A DNA stretch of 27,500 bases from Anaeromyces robustus. Its lineage: Eukaryota; Neocallimastigomycota; Neocallimastigomycetes; Neocallimastigales; Neocallimastigaceae. Position 1 is the first letter of the stretch; every line of letters starts with the position of its first letter. The notes beneath the pieces were generated by a model. It was not told where the DNA came from. It did no database searches and saw nothing but the letters and a program-made list of their open reading frames with translations. A program made the position numbers and the translations under genes. Shown here one piece after another: positions 1 through 9,652 of the stretch. Location of the stretch: the NCBI GenBank assembly GCA_002104895.1, contig MCFG01000018.1:272501-300000 (forward strand). Reading direction: 5' to 3'.

Positions 1-98
1 TAAGTTATTTTCAAATTTTTCGAGTAAAAGATGAAAGTACACGAACCAATTTAATCCAAGGGATTGAAATTGCTTCAGTAAGGAGTATAAGCTATTGA
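1..98 (+). CDS. Possible 3' end of an unidentified protein-coding gene (partial)
   Basis: One frame is open from the left edge of the window (codons starting at position 3) to a TGA at 96-98. It gives about 31 residues of mixed composition, beginning SYFQIFRVKDEST and ending ASVRSISY. Codons such as GGG, AGG and AGC, and the lack of I/N/K/F/Y monotony, make this stretch look more like coding sequence than the surrounding low-complexity DNA. The opposite strand is open only in short pieces. I do not recognise the protein. It could be the last exon of a gene lying to the left or a leftover fragment, and there is an AG at 3-4 that could be a splice acceptor. Confidence is low because the piece is so short. 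Confidence 0.3.
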   Translation, partial: SYFQIFRVKDESTRTNLIQGIEIASVRSISY

Positions 99-239
99 AA
101 AAAAAATGATTTTATATAATAATGAAATGATAATGATACATAATACCATATATTTTTGTTATTTTATTTTTATATAGATATAATTATAATAACTACATAT
201 AGGAACACTGTGATTTAATACATGTCTAAATAGAAAAAT

Positions 240-420
240 AAAATAAAATATAATAAAAATTATATTATAATATTTAATTGAACTTGGAGTAAATTTATAT
301 ATAAGTAAATTGGAAAAGATAAAACACCAGTATATCATGTACAACCCAGTAGGAAATATAATATATGAAATATTTAAAACAAAATATAGCAAATATATTA
401 ATTGAATATTAAATAAAAAA
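240..420 (+). pseudogene. Decayed ankyrin-repeat fragment
   Basis: The stretch resembles one to two units of the ankyrin family seen intact at 13403-16735. It has an ATTTAATTGAACTTGGAGTA stretch (LIELGV in the family), then an AAAACACCAGTAT segment like the KTPLF part of a repeat, then a segment like the AC..GN part. No frame is open across it. It reads as a remnant of a paralogous host gene. The match rests on short degenerate motifs in A+T-rich DNA, so it is less sure than the remnant at 720-1245. Confidence 0.4.
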
Positions 421-719
421 AAATAAAAAAAAAGAATGAAGAAAAAAAAAAAAAAAACTTGTTATTTCAATTTTAATTTATATATTGTGAAAAGAAAAAT
501 GCTTAATAATAACAATAATAATAAGTTTTTAATATAATGTTATATAATATAATAAAAATAAAAATAAAAAATAAAAAATAAAATAATAAAATTAAATTAA
601 AAAATTTAATGTATGAATATCAAATTTATTCAAATTAATTCATACATCAATAATAAAAATAATATTAAAAGGAAAGAAAATTAAATAAAGAATAATAGAA
701 ATAAAGTTGTTATTTTAAA
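421..719. other. Gene-less low-complexity stretch
   Basis: The stretch holds A-runs, AAATA-type repeats and a short inverted repeat: ATGTATGAAT at 609-618 with its complement at 638-647. I see no coding signal. Confidence 0.6.
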
Positions 720-1245
720 ATTATATAATAATTATTTACTTACTTTTGAAAAATTACAATAAAAATTATAATTTTTATTTGAAAATTTTTATAAATACTT
801 TAATACTTTAATATATAACTTTTAACTTCGAAAAAATAATTATTAAAAGAAGATAATTACGAAATTATTAGATATTGTTCTTAATTATATAAAAATTTTT
901 TTAATTTAAGGGAATTTATTTTAAAATTTGATTAACTATTATAAAAATAATATTTCAATTTCTATTTCTGACTTGAATCAATCAATTTAAATTTCGATAA
1001 AGAAGGATAAAATTATTTGGAATAATAATTATTATAATTCTAAGTCATATTTATTTAGTTAATGTCTGTGAAAATGGAAACTTTTACATGAACAACTTGG
1101 ATTAAATACAAAAAAAAATGGTGAAAGTTTTATTATATTTCATGAATATGACAATGAAAATATATACAAATTTAATAATATATTTCATTTAACTTGAAAA
1201 AGATATAAATAAGAAAAAATAGTAAAAAAAAAAATTAGTTCATTT
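720..1245 (+). pseudogene. Decayed copy of the N-terminal half of an ankyrin-repeat gene
   Basis: This region lines up over about 500 bases with the N-terminal part of the intact ankyrin gene (roughly 13535-14050). Shared landmarks in order are the ATTTACTTACTT segment, the GAAGATAATT..GAA segment ending in TTAGATATT, the CAATTTCTAT..CT segment followed by AATCAAT, the AAGGATAAAA..ATTTGGAATAAT segment, TATTATAATTCTA, and the first TGTGAAAATGG and AAATGGTGAAA motifs of the repeats. The copy carries many stops and frame changes in the family's reading frame, so it cannot encode the protein. It stops soon after the first repeat. It is a degenerate paralogue in the same orientation as the other members. 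Confidence 0.75.
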
Positions 1246-1553
1246 TCATGTTCATGTAATTTATTCATTCTCTAAAATATAATATATTATTAAATAAATA
1301 AATGAAATAAATTAAATAAATAAATTAAATAAATAAATTAAATAAATAAATCTAATAATAAATAAATAAATAAATAAATTAAATTAAATATTTTTTATAT
1401 ATAAAAGAAACTCTATTATGTATGCAATGTTTTTTTATTTGGTTTCGTAATTTATTCAAATAAAATTTGTTTTCGTTCTTTTTATAATAATTAAAGTTTT
1501 TAATGTTTTTTTTCGGTATTTCCTGTTCCATAATAAAATCATCTTTTTTTTTT

Positions 1554-1611
1554 CTTTTTTCTTTTTTCTTTTTACCTCTTTTTTCTTTTTACCTCTTTTT
1601 TTTTTATACCA
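1554..1611. repeat. Pyrimidine-rich tandem repeat, 17-bp unit
   Basis: Two exact 17-bp units with the pattern C-T6-C-T5-ACCT (1561-1577 and 1578-1594) sit between longer C/T-only stretches, giving strong strand asymmetry. Confidence 0.8.
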
Positions 1612-1790
1612 ATTTTATTTTTTAATTATATATAAAATATAATATAAAATATATAATATATAATATAAAAATATATATTATTATTATATATAATACAAAT
1701 ATATATTTTTTAATTTCTTTTCTTTTTTTTTTTCTTTTTGCATATACATTTAAAAAATCTTAAATTCTAAATGTTTCATAAGTATTATTC

Positions 1791-1825
1791 AACTTACTTC
1801 TACATCATCGATGTAGAAGTAAGTT
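1791..1825. repeat. Perfect 16-bp inverted repeat (hairpin, 3-bp loop)
   Basis: The left arm AACTTACTTCTACATC (1791-1806) is exactly complementary to the right arm (1810-1825), with ATC between them. The arms contain several G/C pairs, so this is not a by-product of AT repeats. No T-run transcription stop or transposon structure is evident around it. Confidence 0.85.
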
Positions 1826-2030
1826 GTATGTTTGTTTGTATGTAAGTATGTATGTATGTATTTCATATTTATTATTAATATTATTATTATTATTATTATT
1901 ACATTATATTTATAGCTTCATCATTTTTATTGTTATTGTTAGGTTAATGGTTCGAATTTAGAATTTAGAATAAATAGTTAGTTATATTTTATCAAAAGAA
2001 AATAAAGAAAATACTATATATAGAAATATA

Positions 2031-2065
2031 TAATATAATATAATATAATATAATATAATATAATA
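2031..2065. repeat. (TAATA)7 pentanucleotide microsatellite
   Basis: Seven uninterrupted copies of TAATA run head to tail. Confidence 0.9.
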
Positions 2066-2290
2066 TGAATTTTTTTTAATTGTATATAGCCATGCATGAT
2101 TATAAATTAAAATCTTAAAAAAAAAATCTGTTAATATTTACTTATATTACTTATATTACTTTTATTTCATAATTTAATAAAGATTTATTTCTATCAAATT
2201 TTAGTTATTAATTAGTTATTTGTTTGTTTGTTTAATTATCATTCTAAGTTTGGATTATTATTGGATGGCTAGTGTATAACAAATAAAATA

Positions 2291-2343
2291 AAATAAATAA
2301 ATAAATATATGAATAAATAAATAAATAAATATATGAATAAATA
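2291..2343. repeat. 24-bp tandem repeat (AAAT array with TATATGAA)
   Basis: The TATATGAAT motif recurs at a spacing of exactly 24 bases (2306 and 2330) within an AAAT array. Confidence 0.75.
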
Positions 2344-2441
2344 TAATTTGTTTTTAAAAAAAGATAGAAATCGAAAAAAAATTTTTTTTGTATTTTTATT
2401 ATTAATATAATTTTGGACATAACATATAAACTTTTATAAAG

Positions 2442-2525
2442 TTTGATTTTGATATATTTAATTTTCTTAATATAGTTATATTTATTATAATATATTTTAA
2501 TTAAATTAAATATATCAAAATCAAA
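2442..2525. repeat. 21-bp inverted repeat with interleaved secondary repeat
   Basis: The 21-base arm at 2442-2462 (TTTGATTTTGATATATTTAA then T) is complementary to 2505-2525. Just inside the left arm and just outside the right arm, a second complementary pair (TTTTCTTAATATA and TATATTAAGAAAA) partly interleaves with it. Together they could form two alternative fold-backs. No coding sequence lies in the loop. Confidence 0.75.
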
Positions 2526-5052
2526 TCAAAATATATTAAGAAAATACAGTTTTATTATAAGTTAAATTAAGTTATTTACATAATATATTACTTCTTTTAT
2601 TTTCTTTTTTTTTATTTTATTTTATTTTATTTTTATTTTTATTTTATTCTTTTTGTTTATTATATAAATAATATTAATAATATACCTCATTATTAAAACT
2701 TTTTTTTCTTAATATTAACGGTTTCAAAATATTTATTGATATTATAGTTTTAAACGAACAATTATATTGATATCTATACAATATCAAAAAAAAAAAAAAA
2801 TTTTTTTTTTGTTTATAAAGTAAATAGATATGCTCCAAAGTTATCAGAAAAATCCATATGGATGGATGATTTTGAAATGTGCAGTATTATATTCTAATAA
2901 TGAAGTATTGCAACGAGTTTTAAAGGCAAAAGATGCCAAAGGAAACAAACTTATTGATATTAATTATAAAGATGATTTTGGATATACAGCATTATCAATA
3001 GCAGAAGATATGGGTGATGAGGATAAAATGATTTTGTTGTTAAAAAATGATGCTAATATAGAGTTAACAAAAAATAATTCAAAAAAGGAGGTAAGTAAAA
3101 AACTTAAATATCTTCAAGAATGTATAGAAAATGCCAGTAAAAAATTTGTAGAAGCCGTATATCTCAGTAATATAAAAGGGACAGAATATATCAAAAGGAT
3201 AGAATCTATGTTAGAAAATAAATATGTTAATATTAACTCAAAAATGAAAAATCCAAATCCTACAGAAACATTCGATATTTATCCATTAATTTTTGCATCA
3301 GAATTTGGACGTAAAGATATAGTTAAATTATTATTGAAACAACCAAATATTAATATTAATATCCGAGATAATCTTGGACTTACAGCATTAATATGTGCAG
3401 CAGAAAATGGAAAAGAAGATGTAATTAAATTATTGTTAAAACAACCTGATATTGATGTTAATATACAAGGTAATAATGGTGTTACAGCATTAATATTAGC
3501 AGCAAGAAATAATCATTGTAAAGTTATTGATTTGTTATTGGAACATCCTGATATCGATGTTAATAAAAGAGATTTAGGTGGAAGTACCGCATTGATGCGT
3601 GCCGTGGATAAAGGAAATGAGGATGCTGTTAAATCACTACTAAAACATTATAATCTCGACATCGGTATTAAAAATAAGATGGGAATCATAGAACTACGGA
3701 AAAATCCAGAAATCGGAGATGTACTCAAAGATGGAATCACTGCATGTAATTATGCCTCATCGAAAGGGTATGATAAAATAGAAAAATTATTAGAAAATCA
3801 TACTCCAGAATTAATCAATGCAGCAAAGAATGGACAACATGAAAAAATTCATCAATGACTCTTACTTCATAAAAATATCAATATTAATATTAAAGATAAT
3901 GAGGGATGTACAGCACTGATATATGCGGCAGAGAAGGGTCATTATGAAACGGTGAAAATTTTATTAAAACAACCTAATATTGATATAAACCACCAAGATA
4001 TTATAGGATATACAGCATTGATGTGGGCAGCACAAAATGGTTTTAATAAAGTGGTTGATTTATTGTTAAAACAACCTAGAATTAATGTTAATGCTAAAAC
4101 GAATGAAGGAGGAACAGCTTTGATGTTTGTAGCTGAGAAAAATCATAAGGAAATAGCTAGATCATTATTAAAACATCCAAATATCAATATTAATATACAA
4201 AGTCGAAATAAAAGTACTGCATTAATTCAAGCAGCAATGTTAGGTCATAAAGAAATTGTTGAAATGTTATTGAAACAAAAAAATATTCATATTAATGATC
4301 AAAATAATGATGGTTTTACAGCGTTAATGTATGCAGCATCAAAGGGTTATAAAGATATTGTCAAACTGTTTCTGGAACATAAAAATATTAATGTTAATAT
4401 ACAAAATTGTGAAGGATTTACCTCCTTGATGTATGCAGCATGCAAAGGATTTCATGAAGTGGTCCAACTACTATTAAATCATCCAACTACTGATATTACT
4501 ATTGCTATTGAAGGTCCTGATATTTTGGCCATGGATGCCATGCTATGTGCAATATATAATGGACAAAAAGAAATAGTAAAATTGTTATTGAATTATATAG
4601 AAGATAATCATCTAGATATTAAATATCCTATTGATGAAACTCTTGATTTTGATGGAAATTATTATTTATTCTTAGCAGTAATAAATGGTCATGAAGAAAT
4701 TGTTGAATTATTAATTGAACGTGGTGCTGATATAAATAAAAAGAATTCACAAGGATTTAATCAATTAATGTGTGCTATTGATTATGGATGTGAAAATATG
4801 GTTGAATTATTATTGAAACATGGAGCAGATATAAATGATAGTAATAATATCTATGGAATTTCACCATTAATGATGGCTGTTGATGAAGGAAGTGCAAGAC
4901 TTGTTGAGATATTATTAAATCAACCAGGTATTGATTTAGATGTTGTTAATATTTATGGTGATACAGCTTTAACTTTTGCTCATAGAAGAGGTAGAATGAA
5001 GATTGTTAGATTAATCTTATTCAAAATGATTGCCTTAAGTCAATGGACAGAT

Positions 5053-5193
5053 CCAGTGAAGAAGGAGGAAGTTTTACATTATCAACGTATTGAACCTGTT
5101 AAGGAAGAAATTTTAAAAGATCAAAAATATGAACCTGTTAAGGAAGAAATTTTACAAAGTCAACAATATGAATCCCTCAAAGAAGAAATTAAG
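5053..5193 (+). repeat. 13-codon tandem repeat forming a charged linker in the ankyrin-toxin locus
   Basis: Two exact-length 39-base units encode PVKEEIL followed by a Q-containing segment and YE. They are flanked by two degenerate units (PVKKEEVL before, SLKEEIK after). The lysine/glutamate-rich sequence is predicted helical or coiled-coil-like by composition. It separates the two ankyrin blocks. Confidence 0.75.
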
Positions 5194-5772
5194 CATCTTT
5201 CAATTAAAGAAAAGGAGGAAAGATTTTTCAAGGCCGTTTCTCAAGGAAATATTGATGAAATAGATTTGTTATTGGAAACGAATACAATGGATAATAATAA
5301 ACCTGTTAATGTTAATATGGTGAATAAAAAAGGTGATACTGGTTTGATCATTGCCTCTGAAAAGGGAAATTTGGACATGGTAAAATTACTTTTAGAATAT
5401 AAAGCAGATCTTAAATTTAAAGATACTAATGGGAATAATGCATTAATTAGAGCAGCAAAAAATGGATGTTTTAGGGTTGTTGATGTATTATTACGTAACA
5501 AAATAGGTATTAATTCCTCTAATCATTATAAAAGAACAGCATTAATGGAAGCAACAGAAGGTGGTCATATTTGTATAGTAAAATTATTAATTAAGAATGG
5601 AGCTAAAGTTGCTATTAAAGATAAATTTGGTAAGACTGCTTTAGATATTTTAAATGGAATAGGTCGTAAATCCAGTAATTATACCTCTATTAAAAAAATC
5701 TTGGAAAAAAAAATTAGTGAGCCTAATAATTCGTTGGAGGAAGACGTAGAGAAACCAGTTTTATTAAATGAA

Positions 5773-6051
5773 TGGGAAATTGTTAGGGATAAAAACTTTG
5801 AAAAAGATTTAAATCTTTTGGATGATAATAATTCTAGTAAGGTAAAAATGTTAATTAATGATATTCGACGTAATCCATTTGAAGGAGGTGGTGGACAAGT
5901 AGAATGTTTATCAAAAGATATGGGTGGATTATATTCTAGGAGAATAAATAAAAAAGATCGATTAGTCTATGGAGTAGATGGAGAAAAAGTTATTCTTAGG
6001 TCATGTAAAGGACATTATAAACGAGAAAAAAGAAAAAGTACCAAGATTTAA
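5773..6051 (+). other. YoeB/Txe-like toxin domain plus basic tail (domain within the 2830-6051 locus)
   Basis: Seen in the translation, in order: WEIV; a region with KVKMLINDIRRNPFEG; a glycine-rich turn with a glutamate; GGLYSRRINKKDRLVYGV; and a final CKGHY. From memory of E. coli YoeB (84 residues), these match its RRTPFEG, SGFWSRRI, HRLVYAV and RYHY segments. The residues known to matter there (Glu46, Arg59, Arg65, His83, Tyr84) all have counterparts. The family is a bacterial ribosome-dependent mRNA interferase, normally a stand-alone protein paired with the YefM antitoxin. Here no antitoxin-like gene is visible next to it. Unlike YoeB, which stops at HY, ten more mostly basic residues (KREKRKSTKI) follow. 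Codon use is as A+T-rich as in the ankyrin part, so a transfer, if real, is not recent. Confidence 0.85.
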
Positions 6052-6140
6052 TGATTTTAATTAAAATTTATTTTTATTTTATTACTATTACTATTAATCT
6101 TTTTTCATCACAAAGTAAAAAAAAAAATAACAATAAAAAT

Positions 6141-6341
6141 AAAAACCAGTAATTAATTTTCTGTTTCTTTTATTGTCAAACAAATGATGGATATGATGGT
6201 TTTGAAATTGTTATAATGTCAATATAAAAAAAAAAATAAAAATAAAAATAAAAGGAAAAACCTATAATTAATTTTCTGTTTCTTATATTGTCAAACAAAT
6301 GATGGATATGAATGGTTTTGAAATTGTAATAATTTCAATGT

Positions 6342-6342
<1 letters not shown>
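6141..6342. repeat. Imperfect direct duplication (about 85 bp, twice) downstream of the ankyrin-toxin locus
   Basis: Copy 1 (6141-6230) and copy 2 (6256-6342) share a core with TAATTAATTTTCTGTTTCTT, then ATTGTCAAACAAATGATGG and GGTTTTGAAATTGT, with only a few differences. Both are followed by long A-runs. They lie 90-290 bases past the stop codon, in the likely 3' untranslated or terminator zone. Function is unknown. Confidence 0.85.
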
Positions 6343-6378
<36 letters not shown>

Positions 6379-7024
6379 ATTAAATTTTATCAAAAATTAT
6401 TACACATAAAAAATATAAATTTGAAAAGAAGAAAAAAAATTTCTTTATAAATAGAATAGAGAAAAGGTTATATTTTATTCTTATTAATTTTTTTTTTTCT
6501 TTTTCTTTGCTTTTTTTCTTTCTTGTAGAATAAAAATATAGAAATTCTAATAATAATCTGTATAAAAACAAAAAGGATTGTATTTTTTTTTTATTATCAA
6601 ATATATACTAATAATAATAAATAAATAAATAAATAAAAAATTAAAAAATAAATAAATAAATAAATAATTAAAAAATTAATATTATATCTAAAAAAAATAT
6701 ATATATATGGCAAATTTTATATTTTTCTAACAAAAGTTTACATTTCTCAAATGTAGATTATGATTTTTTTTTATTTCTTTTTTTTTTTTTTTATTTTTTT
6801 TTTATTTCTTTTTTTTTTTATTTATTTATTGATATTGTTTTTTATTACATAATTTTCTATTTTAAAATAATATATTTTTATTTTTATTTTTTATTTTTAT
6901 TTTTATTTTATTTTGTATTTTTTAATTTTTTATTTTTTTATTTTTTATTTTTTATTTTTTACTTTTATTTTTTATTTATCCAGTAAAAAAAAAAAAAAGT
7001 GAGAGAATGAAAAAGATAGGGAAT
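6343..7024. other. Gene-less low-complexity stretch between convergent genes
   Basis: The stretch has A-runs, then AAAT arrays (6620-6665), then T-rich TTTTA repeats (6760-6980). It lies between the 3' ends of the ankyrin-toxin locus and the PDI gene. The only open frames are F/K/L monotony. I see no gene or RNA. Confidence 0.65.
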
Positions 7025-9652
7025 CTATAATTCACCATTTGGACGAAGTTTACTAGTATTAGCAGCGGCAGCTGCTTTTTCTTCTTCAATAGCTTCTAAG
7101 GTAGCACCTCTGAAAACTTCTAAAATATTTAATCTGGTCTTGAAATTATCATAAAATTGATCATCAACATTAAGAGTTTTAAGAATTTTTTCTACACGTT
7201 CACATTCTCTGAAAATAAAATCTCTATCATCAGTAATTTTTTGAATGATCTTGTAATAGAATTTAGTAGAACTATTCATATTATATAATATTATATATTA
7301 TTATATATATATAATATAATACAAAATAATAAATATTATATGATATATAGAATTAATAAATATGATATTACATATAATTAATAATATTTATATATAATAA
7401 AAAAAAAATAACCAAATAAAAAAAAAATTCAAATAAAAGTGTTATTAAATAAATAAATAAATAAATAAATACCTGTTCTTTTTATCTAAAGAAAATATAC
7501 GCATATAGTTGAGTAAATCACCTCTTTGAACAGGGTTATTACTTAAAACATATTTTTTGACCATTTTATCCATATCATAATCTCTACCAGCCTATATTTA
7601 TTTATTAAATAAATAAATATATATATATATATATATTCAAAATAGTTAAATATAAATATATATATATATTTTATATAATAAATTATAGAAATCATTATTT
7701 AATTTAATTATTATTATTATTTTCTCAATTTTAACTTACTCCGTTATTTAAACCACCACCTACAGTACGGAAAGTGTCACATTTATCATTAAGGTATCTA
7801 ACGAAATCCTAATAATAATAATAATATCATAATAAAATTAAATAAATATATCTATAATCTTTATTTATTTATTTTTATTTTTTTCTTTTTTTTTTTTTTT
7901 TTTTTTTTTAATAAACTTACAGCTTCTTCAACACCGTTATCATAAGGTTCTGGGTTAGAATTACGTTTATTAGCTTCGAAAAAGTAAATAGTCTAATGAT
8001 TTAAACATAAAATGAATAAATTTTTGAATATAACTAATTAAGTGAAATTAGATTTAAAAATTATAATTATTTTATTTCGAAGAACTAAATAAAAAAAAGA
8101 AAAAAAAGATACTTACTGGGAAACTACCAATGAGGTATCTTTTTGATTAATTATATATAAATAAAATATAAATGAATAAATAATTTTAATAATAATTTTA
8201 ATATATAAAAAAAAAAATATTTTAACATTCATTATATATTATTTTTTTATTATTTATTATTTTTATTTTAATTATTATTATTAATTTTGTTATTATTTTT
8301 GATTATTTTACCTTGTACCTAAATCAACATTAGCAGTAGCATCAACTCTAGCAATAATAACATTCTTTTCTTTATGGAAATCCTTAGCAACTTTTTCATA
8401 AGTTGGTTGTAATTTTTTACAATGACCACACCATGGAGCATAGAAAAGAACCTATTATGAATAGAAATATATATGAAATAATTAAATAGTGTTAAAAAAA
8501 TTTTTTTTTTTTTTGTTAAAAATCAAAAACAAATATATAAATATATAAATATATATAAATAATAATAATAATAAAATATATATATATATTATTTTCTAGG
8601 ATATTAAATTATTTAAATATATATTACCATAACATGATTCTTTGGATCACCAACAACTTCATCAAAGTTACTTTCATCAAGTTCAACAACATAACTTCTA
8701 ATTGACTTTGGTTTACCGATAAGACCTGTTTTTTCATCAATAAATTTAACAAATTCTTCTAAACTTCTTTCTTTATCATAAAGAATACCTTTTTTATCTT
8801 GTGGCATATATAATTTGATAGTCTTTTTTCGGGATATTAATTTTTATTTTATCATATATTAATTATATATTTAATAAAAAAAAAAAAAAAGAAAAGAGTA
8901 ATAATATATAAAAGAGTTTTTTCATTTTGTTTTTTTTTTTAGTAAATAGAATATAAAATATCATTAAATAGATATTTTTATAATATAATACTAACTGGAT
9001 AACTTTTAACTCCTTGAGATTTTGCAAGTTCCTTGTATTTATCACCATCAATTTTGGAAATGTAAACTTTTTCCTTAACATGTTCGTAGGCTTCAGCAAC
9101 TAAATCATAAGTTGGTTTTAAATTCTATAATTTCATATTATATAGAAAAAAACGAAAAAATAAAAAAAAGAAATAAAAAGTATAAAAAAAAGTATAAAAA
9201 AGTAAAGTAAAATAAAAAAAAATTAAAATTATTAATATGTTTTAACTACAATTTAATTATTAATATGTATATCATAATATATACTTTACAGTGACCGCAC
9301 CATGGAGCATAAAATTCAACTAAAATTGGTACATCACCACCAATTAACTATTTTTTTTAATAAAAAAAAATAATTGTTAATATTTATCAAATTTATCAAG
9401 TAAAAATACTTTTTTTTTTTCTTCAAGTTATATTAATAATGATACAATAATAATAATAATAATATCATAAATGTTATTTTATTATTATTACTGTTATTTT
9501 TATTAAAATATATTTTTCTTATATATTATATATATTTTTTGAATTTAAATAATTACTTCATTAAATTTTGTGTCATCAAGTTCAACCATACCGGCTGAAA
9601 CAAAGCTTATACAGAAAACCAATAATGCTAATAATATACTTCTTTTAAACAT
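7025..9652 (-). CDS. Protein disulfide isomerase, two CGHC domains plus ERp29-type C-terminal domain (10 exons)
   Basis: ER enzyme that forms and reshuffles disulfides in secreted proteins. Exons by eye, in gene order: 9652-9557, 9347-9285, 9124-8996, 8822-8628, 8451-8312, 8138-8117, 7992-7921, 7808-7740, 7591-7473, 7271-7025. All nine introns (112-209 bp) are GT..AG and keep frame, giving about 383 residues. Residues 1-20 are a signal peptide (FKRS, then a hydrophobic run to SFVSA). Thioredoxin domain a has [10 protein letters not shown] with CGHC at 49-52, and domain a' has CGHC at 169-172. Each keeps the family's cis-proline (SYP-TIKLY and SFP-TIYFF, both split by introns). From about 265 an alpha-helical ERp29/ERp38-type domain follows. 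This a-a'-D order is known in some fungal, plant and Dictyostelium PDIs. The terminus is NGEL rather than KDEL/HDEL. The start is the only ATG ahead of the signal peptide. Confidence 0.93.

Larger units (their letters stand above)
1246..2829. other. Gene-less A+T-rich stretch with simple repeats
   Basis: No open frame here looks like a gene. The content is AAAT arrays (about 1290-1385), a pyrimidine-rich tandem block, TATG repeats around 1826-1861, ATT repeats near 1870-1905, a TAATA array, a 24-bp tandem repeat and two strong inverted repeats, listed separately. The last 150 bases lead into the ankyrin-toxin locus and must hold its promoter, but A+T richness hides any recognisable element. 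Confidence 0.6.
2830..6051 (+). pseudogene. Ankyrin-repeat locus with a C-terminal YoeB/Txe-type toxin domain; interrupted about once
   Basis: A long coding region in a single frame encodes about 20 ankyrin repeats and ends in a RelE-superfamily toxin domain of the YoeB/Txe type. The start chosen is the ATG at 2830, the first in the frame after A/T-rich leader DNA. The ankyrin part has typical TALMYAAxxG helices and I-D/N-V-N loops (for example GFTALMYAASKGYKDIV). A charged tandem-repeat linker (5053-5193) splits the array into a large first block and a smaller second block of about four repeats. The toxin part lies at 5773-6018 and a short basic tail follows. Ankyrin arrays bind protein partners. 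YoeB enzymes cleave ribosome-bound mRNA. The sequence is seen directly, and the joint function is inferred. The locus looks broken about once in the ankyrin part, while the toxin domain itself looks whole. It may therefore be a young fossil, a truncated but partly expressed gene, or a strain or assembly variant. Confidence 0.8.

Noticed and set aside
159-392. 77-codon minus-strand frame
   Set aside because: Y/I/F-rich noise in A+T-rich DNA, overlapping the ankyrin remnant on the other strand.
5241-5501. 86-codon minus-strand frame inside the ankyrin-toxin locus
   Set aside because: It is antisense to clear ankyrin repeats and has no family resemblance of its own.
6380-6571. 63-codon minus-strand frame
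   Set aside because: K/F/L-rich product of A- and T-runs between convergent genes.
7025-8807. Separate small genes at 7025-7279 and 8613-8807
   Set aside because: Both are exons of the PDI gene that read past splice sites. Their products join in frame with the neighbouring exons.
8863-9099. 78-codon minus-strand frame overlapping PDI exon 3
   Set aside because: It is read in a different frame from the exon and runs into intron T/A tracts. The product is mostly K/F/L/I.
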